Source: Novosphingobium mathurense (GTDB taxonomy: Bacteria > Pseudomonadota > Alphaproteobacteria > Sphingomonadales > Sphingomonadaceae). Taken from it: 64,000 bases of DNA. How positions within the stretch are numbered: the first letter of the stretch is position 1; every line of letters begins with the position of its first letter. Location: NCBI RefSeq assembly GCF_900168325.1, contig NZ_FVZE01000005.1, forward strand, positions 62,001 through 126,000. The letters run 5' to 3'. Positions 8,836 to 18,100 of the stretch are shown piece after piece. The notes under the pieces are model-generated. The model saw only the letters and a program-made list of their open reading frames with translations, was not told the DNA's origin and did not search any database. The position numbers and the translations under genes are program-made.

Positions 8836-10022
8836 TCGACAGCTACGATGCAATCGTGCTCGGCGCAGGCGCGGCCGGGCTGTTCTGTGCTGCCACGGCG
8901 GGCCAGCGCGGGCGGCGCGTGCTGCTGCTCGACCATGCCGAGCAAGTGGGCAAGAAGATCCTGATTTCCGGCGGCGGGCGCTGCAACTTCACCAATATCC
9001 ATACCGGATCCGACCGTTACCTGTCGCAGAATCCGCATTTCGCGAAGTCGGCGCTCAGCCGCTATACCGCGCAGGATTTCCTGGCGCTGGTGGAAAGCTA
9101 CGGCATCGCCTGGCATGAAAAGACGCTGGGCCAGCTCTTTTGCGACCAGAGCGCCAAGCAGATCGTTGCGATGCTGCTGGAGGAATGCGCCAGAGGCGGT
9201 GTCGTGGTCCACTGTGGCGACGCCATCGGCGGCGTCGACCATGCCGACGGCGCCTACCGCGTGCGCTATGGCGATCACGAGGCCAGCGCGCCCGCTCTCG
9301 TGATCGCGACCGGCGGTCCGTCGATCCCGAAGATGGGGGCAAGTGGCTTCGCCTACGATCTGGCGCGCCAGTTCGGCCTCAAGGTCGTGCAGCCGCGCCC
9401 GGCTCTGGTGCCCTTGACCCTGCCGGGCGAAGATACGCTGTTCCGCGAGCTTTCGGGCGTGTCGACCGAAGTGATCGCCCGGATAGAGGGCAAGGGGAAG
9501 GGGGCTCCGGCCTTTCGCGAGGCGGCGCTGTTTACCCACCGCGGCCTTTCCGGCCCGGCGATCCTGCAGATCTCCAGCTATTGGCAGCGCGGGGATACCG
9601 TGACCACGCAGTTCGTGCCGGATCGCGCGGAAGGCTGGCTGAAGCAGGCCAAGCGCGATCGCCCCAAGGCGACCTTGCGCAAGCTGCTCTGCGAAGACCT
9701 CCCAGATCGCCTTTCCCAGGCGCTGTGCGACAGGCTCGGCCTTTCCGGCGATCTCGGCAACCTCTCCGACAAGGCGCTCGGCGCGGCGGAAGCGAAGCTG
9801 GCGCGCTGGCCCTTCGTGCCCGATGGCAGCGAGGGCTTCGCCAAGGCGGAAGTGACGGCCGGCGGAATCGATACGCGCGGAATTTCGTCCAAGACCATGG
9901 AAGCGCTGAAGGTGCCCGGCCTTTACGCGATCGGCGAGGCCGTCGATGTCACCGGTTGGCTGGGCGGCTACAATTTCCAGTGGGCCTGGGCGAGCGCGAG
10001 GGCGGCCGGGCTGGCGATCTAG
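8832..10022 (+). CDS. NAD(P)/FAD-dependent oxidoreductase, BaiN/HI0933 family
   Basis: 396 residues, usual for the HI0933/YhiN family. The N-terminal FAD motif reads AIVLGAGAAGLFCAATAGQRG. It is followed by the family signature KKILISGGGRCNFTN, and the C-terminal closing motif is GLYAIGEAVDVTGWLGGYN. The start is GTG at 8832, overlapping the upstream stop by four bases. A Thr-Gly-Gly-Pro-Ser segment (IATGGPSIPKMG) in the middle is also typical. The family includes a gut clostridial bile-acid reductase (BaiN), but most members have no known substrate. Confidence 0.85.
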   Translation: MIDSYDAIVLGAGAAGLFCAATAGQRGRRVLLLDHAEQVGKKILISGGGRCNFTNIHTGSDRYLSQNPHFAKSALSRYTAQDFLALVESYGIAWHEKTLGQLFCDQSAKQIVAMLLEECARGGVVVHCGDAIGGVDHADGAYRVRYGDHEASAPALVIATGGPSIPKMGASGFAYDLARQFGLKVVQPRPALVPLTLPGEDTLFRELSGVSTEVIARIEGKGKGAPAFREAALFTHRGLSGPAILQISSYWQRGDTVTTQFVPDRAEGWLKQAKRDRPKATLRKLLCEDLPDRLSQALCDRLGLSGDLGNLSDKALGAAEAKLARWPFVPDGSEGFAKAEVTAGGIDTRGISSKTMEALKVPGLYAIGEAVDVTGWLGGYNFQWAWASARAAGLAI

Positions 10023-10071
10023 TTCTGCCGGGAGGTGCACCTTTGGACTCCCCCGACCCATGCCTTCTGGT

Positions 10072-11259
10072 TCATTCGTCCAGCAACTTGCTCTGGATAC
10101 TCTCGTGAGAGAACAGCCGTTCGACATGCTCGTCGTCCACGGTCAGGCCGGAAGTGAACTGGCCGTCGCCAAACAGGGCGGCGAGTTGGCCGATGCTTTT
10201 GAGGCCTGAAAGGTCGGAGCCATTCCAGGTCAGGCCATGGCGCAGGGCCGCGCGCTTCATTAGATCGCGGTGCATGGCGACGATTGCCGAGCGGGCAACG
10301 CATTCCTGCACGGTGACGGACTGGAAAATCCAGCCATCGCTCGTGCGAACGACATATTCGATGCTCACTGCGTGGCTCGGGTTGTCCTCGTCTGCGTATT
10401 CCAGGTCCTTGATGGCCAGGTACTGGCCTTCGGCTTCATTGAACGGGAACAGGCTGAGGAGTACGCGCCGGCTGTCCTTGGTCGAAACCTCGAATTGGCC
10501 GGTGTCGAGAAGGCGAACGGTCGTCGGGAGGAGCCCATCCTCGTGATAGGGGTTGGCCTGAAGGTAGCGGCCGGCCAGCCCCTCGGGCTTTGCCAGTCCG
10601 TCCAGCCTTCCCAAGGTGCCGGGTTGCAGGTTCACTCCGACCAGCGCGGGTGGCATCGAGTCCGGATCGAGCCGCAGTTCCTCGCCCGGCGCTGCGCGCG
10701 CGCCCGGCGCCAATAATATCGTACTGCGTTGCATGCTCAGGGCGCCAAGGAACTCGGGATCGCGAAACAGTGCCAGCACCGCATCGGCCGTAAGCGGGCT
10801 TTCGATCGTGGTGCCATCGCCAACATGCAGGCTCAGTCCGTGACGTGCGGCAATGCTGCGTGCGTAAGCCACGTTCTGGTCCGCGAACGGGGTCTCGCGG
10901 GACAGTTCGATCGTACTCATGCCCCATGCGCGCGACTTCAACCGTTCAAGCACTGCGTACTGAACCGTTTCCTCGTCCGTGTTCATCACGAAGAGGAAGG
11001 AGTCGGGCCCGGCAAGGGGGATCACCTGATTGTGCGTCGTTTCCGCGCCCTTGCGGTCGGTGACCCAGATGACGCCGCCGTTCTTGTCCCGGCGGAACAG
11101 GTCGTAGGCGATAGATGAGGGCGCATCGTCGATATTCAGGCGCTGGCCGAGCAGGTCAGCCGGCTGGACGAGGACGGAGCGCTCGAAATGCGGATTTTCA
11201 CTCTGGAAGCATGCCGCCAACAACAAGGGCAGCATAGCGGTGCAAAGACGCCTGATCAT
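10072..11259 (-). CDS. Predicted lipoprotein of unknown function
   Basis: About 395 residues from ATG 11259. The N-terminus MIRRLCTAMLPLLLAACFQS is a lipoprotein signal with a lipobox (LAAC). An upstream open stretch to 11319 is not used because the lipobox fixes the start. I do not recognise a family. The mature part is mixed alpha/beta in character, without repeats or membrane segments, and ends KLLDE. It faces the BaiN-type gene convergently (49 bp between ends), and on its own strand it lies downstream of msrA, separated by a hairpin. Confidence 0.7.
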   Translation of the reverse strand: MIRRLCTAMLPLLLAACFQSENPHFERSVLVQPADLLGQRLNIDDAPSSIAYDLFRRDKNGGVIWVTDRKGAETTHNQVIPLAGPDSFLFVMNTDEETVQYAVLERLKSRAWGMSTIELSRETPFADQNVAYARSIAARHGLSLHVGDGTTIESPLTADAVLALFRDPEFLGALSMQRSTILLAPGARAAPGEELRLDPDSMPPALVGVNLQPGTLGRLDGLAKPEGLAGRYLQANPYHEDGLLPTTVRLLDTGQFEVSTKDSRRVLLSLFPFNEAEGQYLAIKDLEYADEDNPSHAVSIEYVVRTSDGWIFQSVTVQECVARSAIVAMHRDLMKRAALRHGLTWNGSDLSGLKSIGQLAALFGDGQFTSGLTVDDEHVERLFSHESIQSKLLDE

Positions 11260-11333
11260 GACGGCCCCCCGGCAGGTTTGATCGACCAGGGTTCTACCGC
11301 AGATTGCAGTGTGCTGCACGCTGTCAGATAAGT

Positions 11334-11348
11334 GGGCCGTTACGGCCC
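11334..11348 (-). terminator. Short GC hairpin after msrA
   Basis: gggccg-tta-cggccc forms a compact 6-bp stem just downstream of the msrA stop on the minus strand, followed by CACTTATC. It is a plausible terminator, weak by T-tract. Confidence 0.4.
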
Positions 11349-11352
11349 CTGT

Positions 11353-12027
11353 TCAGTTGCGGTATAGGCTGGGATATTCCTTGCGGAACGCGGCCAGCTT
11401 CGGCTTGTCCCACCGCACGATGTAGGGGTGCTGCGGGTTCTTGCGCATGAAGTCCTGATGATAGGCTTCGGCAGAATAGAAAGTCCCGCTTTCCAGCTTG
11501 GTGGCGATCGGTTTCGAGAAGCTCTTCGCCTTGCTTAGCTTGGCGATATAGGCTTCGGCGGTGGCACGCTGGGCGGCGTTCTGCGGGAAGATGGCAGAGC
11601 GGTAGCTGGGGCCGACATCGGGGTATTGGCGGTTCACCTGGGTCGGATCGTGGGCGACCGAGAAATAGATCTGCAGCAAGGTGCCGTAGCTGACCTTGGC
11701 CGGATCGTAGACGATCCGCACGGCTTCGGCGTGTCCGGTCTTCTCCGAGGAGACGTCGCCGTAGTTGGCCGTGCTCTTTGTCCCGCCGGCATAGCCCGAG
11801 GTGACGGACTTCACCCCGCGCACATGTTCGTAAAGCCCCTCGATGCCCCAGAAGCAGCCTCCGGCCAGAACCGCCACCTGATCGCTGCCCGGCACCGCCT
11901 TTTCAGCCGGGGGCGGGGGAATGCGGCTTGCCGCGCTGCTGCTTTCGGCGGGCAGCATGGTTCCGACTGCGAACGCAAGGGCACCTGCTCCTGCCAGCAG
12001 GACGACGGGGATGGGGCGAATAGCCAT
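11353..12027 (-). CDS. msrA: Peptide methionine-S-sulfoxide reductase, exported form
   Basis: 224 residues. The catalytic signature GGCFWGIEGLYEHV starts near residue 56, with the active Cys in GCFWG. The blocks SGYAGG, GHAEAV and VAHDPTQVNRQYPDVGPSYRSAIF are diagnostic for MsrA. It reduces the S-epimer of methionine sulfoxide in proteins or free. An N-terminal hydrophobic segment (VVLLAGAGALAFAVGTML) precedes the domain, so the enzyme is probably exported or anchored facing the periplasm. No second cysteine is seen in the C-terminal tail, so resolution by a cysteine near the C-terminus is not supported. Confidence 0.93.
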   Translation of the reverse strand: MAIRPIPVVLLAGAGALAFAVGTMLPAESSSAASRIPPPPAEKAVPGSDQVAVLAGGCFWGIEGLYEHVRGVKSVTSGYAGGTKSTANYGDVSSEKTGHAEAVRIVYDPAKVSYGTLLQIYFSVAHDPTQVNRQYPDVGPSYRSAIFPQNAAQRATAEAYIAKLSKAKSFSKPIATKLESGTFYSAEAYHQDFMRKNPQHPYIVRWDKPKLAAFRKEYPSLYRN

Positions 12028-12134
12028 GGTTGCTTCTCCCGGTATCTGGGAACGCTGAACGATAGTCCGGCGCCACCCTTAGCGCCTGGAACCTGAACCT
12101 GCGCTAAAGCAACGGCTTGCGACCCGAAAAAAGG

Positions 12135-13181
12135 TCAGGCGGCCTTTCTGGTCGATTCGCGCACGATCAGTTGCGGTGCGTTGACGAGGTGGTCGGTATC
12201 TTCCCCGGAGATGCGCGCCTTGAGCTTGTCGACCAGCGCTTTTGCCCCCAGACCGATTTCCTGCCGGATCGTCGTGAGCGGCGGCATCGTCTGCGAGGCG
12301 AGCAGCAGATCGTCGAAGCCGACGATCTGCACGTCGTCGGGTACCTTGCGCCCGATCTGGTGCAGCACGCGCAGCGCCGACATCGCGATCAGGTCGGACG
12401 CTGCAAACAGGCCATCGGCCTTGCAGTCAGGCAAGGCCGCTTCGAGCTGGGGCCCCATCGTGGCCGCTGCAAGGTCGATAGGCAGGTGGACCAGAGGGAT
12501 CCCCGCAGCTTCGGCAACGGCCTTGGCTGCCTCGTAGCGGGCCCTGATCTCGATGCCGGTCGTGACGCCGAGGAAGGCAAGGCTGCGCGCGCCGCGCGCG
12601 ATCAGGTGTTCTGCGGCCATGCGGCCACCAAGGGCATTGTCGGTTCCGACCACGCAGTGCGTCTGTCCCGGGGTGCGATGTCCCCACACGGTCATCGGAT
12701 GGTAATGTTCGGCGACGCTTTCGATGACGTCGAACTGGTCCGACTGGCCGATGACGATGACGCCGTCGACCATCCCCGAACCGGTCAACCGTTCCAGCCA
12801 GTCGGTCGTATCGTCGGGGATTACGCGGCGCAGCATGACGTCGTAGCCGCTTTCGGTCAGTTCGTCGGCGATTTGCCCGAGCAGGGTGAGGAAAAACGGA
12901 TCGGAGACATGCTGACGCTTTTCGTGGCCGAGGGGGATCACCACGCCGATCAGGCCGGTCTTCTGCGAGCGCAGCTTGCTTGCCATCTGGTTGGGTCGGA
13001 AGCCGTGTTCGCGCGCCAGTGTCTGGATGCGATCGCGGGTCTCGGCATTGACCAGCGACTTGCCGGCCAGGGCGCGCGAAACCGTGCCGGCCGAGACGCC
13101 GGCGATGCGGGCCAGATCGGCTAGAGTGCGGACTTTCTGCTGTTCCCCGTTCTTGCCGGGGTGATTTTCGTTATTCTTCAT
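12135..13181 (-). CDS. LacI-family transcriptional regulator
   Basis: 348 residues. The LacI helix-turn-helix with hinge spans residues 17-70 (TLADLARIAGVSAGTVSRALAG, then FRPNQMASKLRSQKTG). A periplasmic-binding-protein-like effector domain follows to the C-terminus. Such proteins repress sugar-use genes until a sugar binds. It lies 87 bp downstream of the sugar-type MFS transporter on the same strand, so autoregulated control of that transporter is likely. The sugar is not deducible. Confidence 0.9.
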   Translation of the reverse strand: MKNNENHPGKNGEQQKVRTLADLARIAGVSAGTVSRALAGKSLVNAETRDRIQTLAREHGFRPNQMASKLRSQKTGLIGVVIPLGHEKRQHVSDPFFLTLLGQIADELTESGYDVMLRRVIPDDTTDWLERLTGSGMVDGVIVIGQSDQFDVIESVAEHYHPMTVWGHRTPGQTHCVVGTDNALGGRMAAEHLIARGARSLAFLGVTTGIEIRARYEAAKAVAEAAGIPLVHLPIDLAAATMGPQLEAALPDCKADGLFAASDLIAMSALRVLHQIGRKVPDDVQIVGFDDLLLASQTMPPLTTIRQEIGLGAKALVDKLKARISGEDTDHLVNAPQLIVRESTRKAA

Positions 13182-13268
13182 ATGTCCCCATTCCGGCCGC
13201 GGCTCTTACCACCAAGGGGGGCGGGCAGGAAGTTGCTTGTCATGGAGATGACTACTTATTCATAATCA

Positions 13269-14588
13269 TTAACGAACCCTTGGCTTGCCACCTGCCGAAA
13301 CGAACAGTGTCGCAATCGCGCCGAGCAGCATCAGCATCCCGGCCAGCATCAGCGCATTGCGTGAATCCCCACCGAGCAGGGGCGTGTAGATCAGGGGCAT
13401 CGTCAGCGTTTCGATCAGCATGGGAATGACGATGAACATGTTGAAGATGCCCATGTAGATTCCATAGCGCTCGGGCGGGATGGAATCGGCGAGCATGACG
13501 TAAGTGTTGCCCATCATGCCCGCCCAACCCAGGCCGATTCCCAGCATGAGCGCGTAGAGCAGCGACGGCGAGCCGACGTTGGGGATTGCCAGCATGGCGA
13601 GGCCCGAGGCCGCAAGGCACGCGGCGTGAACGCTGCGTGCGCCCTGGCGGTTGACGATCGGGATCAGGGCGAGGGCGGCAAGGAAGGCGATGAAGTTGAA
13701 GAAGGCGCCCAATTGCTGCGCGGTCAGTATGCCCGAACGGAAACCTTCCGAACCGGGATCGGTGGTATTGTACAGCGAGCGCGACAGCGCGAAGGCGATG
13801 TACTGCCAGTATACGAACATCGCGTACCACTGGCACAGCATGGCCAGCGCGAGCTGGCGCATGGGGCGCGGCATCTGCCGGATGGCACTGCCGATCTCGC
13901 GCAAGGTGGCACCCGCGGTGAGCGGGGATTCTTCGATATGCGCGCGTTCTTCTTCGCTGAGCGGCAGCTCCGGCACGCGCCAGACGGAATAGACGATCGT
14001 CGTGATCGACAGGATCGCGCCGATCACGAAAGCGATGCGGATCACGATGGGAATGCCGTTGGGATCGAGCGCGTTGCGGTCGATCGCGGCGGTCAGCAGC
14101 GAAGGACTGAGATAGGACAGGGTCTGGGCCAGGCCGGTGAAGGCGCTCTGGGTTAGGAAGCCGGTCGGTCGCTGGTCGGACGCCAGGCGGTCCGCGACAT
14201 AGGCGCGATAGGGCTCCATCGCGATGTTGTTGCCTGCATCCAGCAGCCACAGCATGCTCGCGGCAACCCAGAGCGTGGGCGAATAGGGCATGGCCAGAAG
14301 GCACAGCGAACAGATCACCGCGCCGATCAGGAAATAGGGCGTGCGGCGGCCGTAGCGCGATTGGGTGCGGTCGCTCATGGCGCCGATGATCGGCTGGACG
14401 ACAAGGCCGGTGATCGGGCCGGCCAGCCAGAGCAGCGGCATGATTGCCTCGCTGGCGCCGAGGATGCCGTAGAAGGGCCCCATGTTCGCCTGCTGCAGGC
14501 CGAAGCTGAACTGCAGGCCGAAGAAGCCGACGTTCATCTCGACAATGCGAGCGAGCGGCAGGCGCGGCCTGTGCTGCGCGATCGACAT
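13269..14588 (-). CDS. MFS sugar transporter (SLC45/GPH-like)
   Basis: About 439 residues with around twelve hydrophobic segments. Family marks are the N-terminal [23 protein letters not shown] segment, the first cytoplasmic loop [19 protein letters not shown], and [16 protein letters not shown]. These are typical of sucrose/maltose-type SLC45-like carriers often found beside LacI regulators in sphingomonads and Caulobacter. The start at 14588 has a GGAGAAAGG ribosome site close upstream; an ATG at 14621 is less well placed. The substrate is probably a glucoside, by inference. Confidence 0.85.
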   Translation of the reverse strand: MSIAQHRPRLPLARIVEMNVGFFGLQFSFGLQQANMGPFYGILGASEAIMPLLWLAGPITGLVVQPIIGAMSDRTQSRYGRRTPYFLIGAVICSLCLLAMPYSPTLWVAASMLWLLDAGNNIAMEPYRAYVADRLASDQRPTGFLTQSAFTGLAQTLSYLSPSLLTAAIDRNALDPNGIPIVIRIAFVIGAILSITTIVYSVWRVPELPLSEEERAHIEESPLTAGATLREIGSAIRQMPRPMRQLALAMLCQWYAMFVYWQYIAFALSRSLYNTTDPGSEGFRSGILTAQQLGAFFNFIAFLAALALIPIVNRQGARSVHAACLAASGLAMLAIPNVGSPSLLYALMLGIGLGWAGMMGNTYVMLADSIPPERYGIYMGIFNMFIVIPMLIETLTMPLIYTPLLGGDSRNALMLAGMLMLLGAIATLFVSAGGKPRVR

Positions 14589-15105
14589 GGGCCTTTCTCC
14601 GCTGCTGGAGGCGCTCGACATCGCTTGACCGGACCATGGCTCGCACAATCGGCCTCGTCCTGCAAATCGATTGGGCATATCTGTGTGCCAAGTGCATGAA
14701 ATTTCTTGTGCTCTGCAGGGATCCACGAATTGCGACGGTCTGCCGCGCCGGGATTACCATGCATCGAAAAGGGCAGCTTCGGGCGTGCCGGGCGCGAATG
14801 GCTGGCGGAGGTGGAACCCCATGATCTCGCGTCGGGGGCGGTAATTTCGACATTACATGCTGAAGAATGATTATTGTTCTTCGCGGTAATTTCGTTACAT
14901 GCGTGACAGAGGATATTCCCTGTGTGGACGAGCCATCGGGTCGCAACCAAGCGTATAAAAAACCATTTAAAAATAAGGCTGTCGCGCGGGAAAGGCGAAG
15001 GCGGCTGATGCCAGAAAGCAATTCCGGGCCTATAACAACGATTGTCGAGTCGGACCCTCCGGCGAGGGCAAGTTCCGATCCCGACAGCAAATCGCGGAGA
15101 AGGAA
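14589..15105. promoter_or_regulatory. Divergent intergenic region between MFS gene and glutamate dehydrogenase
   Basis: 517 bp with no gene. AATCGATT at 14665-14672 is a short palindrome near the MFS start. At 14841-14856 GTAAT-N6-ATTAC and at 14886-14898 GTAA-N5-TTAC are two related palindromes within the repeated context ggtaatttcg...ttacatgc. Between them gaagaa (14862-14867) mirrors ttcttc (14877-14882). An AT-rich stretch at about 14952-14980 may hold the glutamate dehydrogenase promoter. Confidence 0.45.
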
Positions 15106-18100
15106 ATGAGTGCAGGCGAAGTGGCCGTAACCGGCAAGGGACGGTCGAGGCAGTCTTCCAAAGGCGCATTCGGGCAGCTGGAGGAAGTGATTGCGGATCG
15201 CATTCGCGACTCGCTGCTACCGGTCGACGGACCCGCGGACGCCTCGTGGATCGAGGATGCCGCGCGCAGCCTTCTCGAAGCAGCCGCCAACCGCCCCACC
15301 GGCGAACCGGTGGTCGATCTCACTTCCGCGAGCGACGAACGGCGCTACTTGCGCATTGCCCTGATCAACGACGACATGCCGTTCCTTGTGGACTCGGTCG
15401 CCGCGGCGATTGCCGATGCCGGACTTGTCATCGATCGTCTGGCCCACCCCGTGCTGTCGGTGAAGCGCAACGCCAAGGGCAAGCTCGAGGACCTTCCCGG
15501 ACTGGACGCTCCGGGCACCGTGCGCGAATCGATGATCTACATCGAGACCGCGCGCGTGGATGCCCGCCAGCGCCGCGCCCTCATTCGCTCGCTCGAATCC
15601 ACCCTGGCCGATGTGCGCAGCGCGGTGAAGGACTGGCCGCGCATGGTCGAAGCCATGACCATCGATGCCGAGCAGGTCGACGATGCCGAAGGCGCCGCGC
15701 TGCTGCGCTGGTTCGCCGGCGGGATGCTCACCCAGCTGGGGCATGTCACGCGCCGGCGCGACGGCACCCATGGCCAGTTGCTGGGCGTCTGCCGTCGCGC
15801 TACCCGCGATATCCTGTCGGCCTCGAGCTACGATCAGGCCTTCGCCGAGTTCGACCGACAGGTCGAGGCGGGCTCCATCGTGTCGCCGATGGTGATCAAG
15901 GCCAACCGCATGGCCACCGTGCACCGCCGCGTGCCGATGGACCTGTTCATCGTCCCGGTCATCGACGAGGGCAGGGTCACTGCGCTTTCCGTTCATGCCG
16001 GGATATGGACGAGCGCCGCGCTCGCGGCCCCTCCGGGCGATGTTCCGCGCCTGCGCGTGCTGCTGACGGGCCTTGCCGGCAAGCTCGGCCTCGATCCGAT
16101 CGGCCATACCGGCAAGGCGCTTGCCCATGCCCTGACCAGCCTGCCGCATGACCTCGTCCTCGGGCTTGGTGCCTATGACGTGGAGCGGCTGGCGACCACG
16201 ATGACCGGGCTGGTGGACCGCCCGCGGCCACGCCTGCTGATCACCAGCGCACCGCTTTCGCGTCACCTCTTCGCGTTCGTCTGGCTACCGCGCGATATGG
16301 TCTCGACTCAGATGCGCCGCCGCATCCAGTCGATGATCGAGGAAGCGGCCGAAGCTCCGACCATCGACTGGAGCCTGCAGGTCGAGGCGGGCAACCTGGC
16401 GATGATGCGCTTCACGCTCGACATTCGCGAAGGCGCCGGCGCGCTCGATGAGGAAGCGCTCGACCAGCACTTGCAGGTCATGCTGCGCGGCTGGGGCGAA
16501 GCGGTCGAGGCGGTTCTCGCGCAGGGCATGGACCCGGCGCGAGCGGCGGCCGTCGCCGGGCGCTATGCCGATGCCTTCCCGCTGTCCTACCGCACCGATT
16601 ACGGCCCTGCCGAAGCCGCGCTGGACATCTCGCACATGCGCAAGGTGGTTGTGGGCGAGGCGGCGGAAGGCGAGCATCGCCATGGCATGCGCGACGCGCG
16701 ACTCTATCGCCATGCCAGCGACGATGCCGCGCACCTGCGCCTCAAGGTCTATCAGGCGGAGGGCAGCCTGCCGCTGTCCGATGCGGTGCCCGCGCTTGAG
16801 AACTTCGGCTTCCGCGTGCTTGCCGAGGTCCCCACGCCGCTGGAAAGCGGGCGCATCGGCACGATCCACGATTTCACGCTGGCGCTACCGGTCGGCCGCA
16901 ATGCCGAAGAGGTTCTCGGCCTTGGCGGGATGATCGAGGATGCGCTGTGCGCGGTCCTCAACAACGAGAGCGAGAACGATGCGTTCAACCGCCTCGTACC
17001 GATGCTCGGCCTGTCCAAGCGCGAGACCAACTGGCTGCGCGCTTGGTATCGCTACTTGCGTCAGGGCGGCACCCATTTCGGCATCGCCACCGTGGTTGAC
17101 GCGCTGCAGGGCGCGCCGCGGGTGACGACGGCGATCATCGCGCTGTTCCGCGCCATTCACGATCCGCAGTTCGAAGGCGACAGGGAGCAGGCGACGCAGG
17201 AGGCGGAAGACCGGATCCGCGAAGGCTTGGCCGATGTCGTCGCGATCAACGATGACCGGTTGCTGCGCGCCTACCGCGATCTCGTGCTGGCGATGCAGCG
17301 CACCAATGCCTTTGCCCATGCCGGGCAACTCGCGCTGGCCTTCAAGTTCGATTCCGCGCTCGTTCCCGGCCTGCCCAAGCCGCTGCCGTGGCGCGAGATC
17401 TTCGTCTATTCGCGCCGGGTCGAAGGCATCCATTTGCGCGCCGGACCGGTGGCGCGCGGCGGCCTGCGCTGGTCCGATCGCCGCGATGACTACCGCACCG
17501 AGATCCTCGGGCTGATGAAGGCGCAGCGCGTCAAGAACGCGGTTATCGTGCCGACCGGGGCCAAGGGCGGCTTCTATCCCAAGCAGCTTCCCGATCCCGC
17601 GCTCGACCGGGCAGGATGGGCCGCCGAGGGGCAGGGCTGCTACGAGGTGTTCATCGCCACCCTGCTTTCGGTGACCGACAACATCGTCAGGGACAAGGTC
17701 GTCCATCCCCAGGATGTGGTGATCCTCGACGGCGAAGACCCCTACTTCGTCGTCGCTGCCGACAAGGGCACCGCCAAGTTCTCCGACGTTGCCAACGGCA
17801 TCGCGGAATCACGCGACTTTTGGCTCGACGATGCTTTCGCCAGCGGCGGGTCCAACGGCTACGACCACAAGGCCATGGGTATTACCGCCCGCGGCGCTTG
17901 GCTCTCGGTGCGCCGCCATTTCCTCGAAATGGGCGTCGACGTGCAGAGTGAGCCGGTGCGCGTCATCGGCTGCGGCGACATGTCGGGTGACGTCTTCGGC
18001 AACGGCATGCTGCTGTCCAGGGCGATCAAGCTGGTTGCCGCCTTCGATCACCGGCACATCTTCTTCGATCCCGATCCGGACCCGGCAAGCAGCTGGGCGG

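Noticed and set aside
12100..12134. gaccc...ggtc element with A6 after the LacI gene as a terminator
   Set aside because: The A/T run lies in the loop, not after a stem, and the stem is only four pairs.
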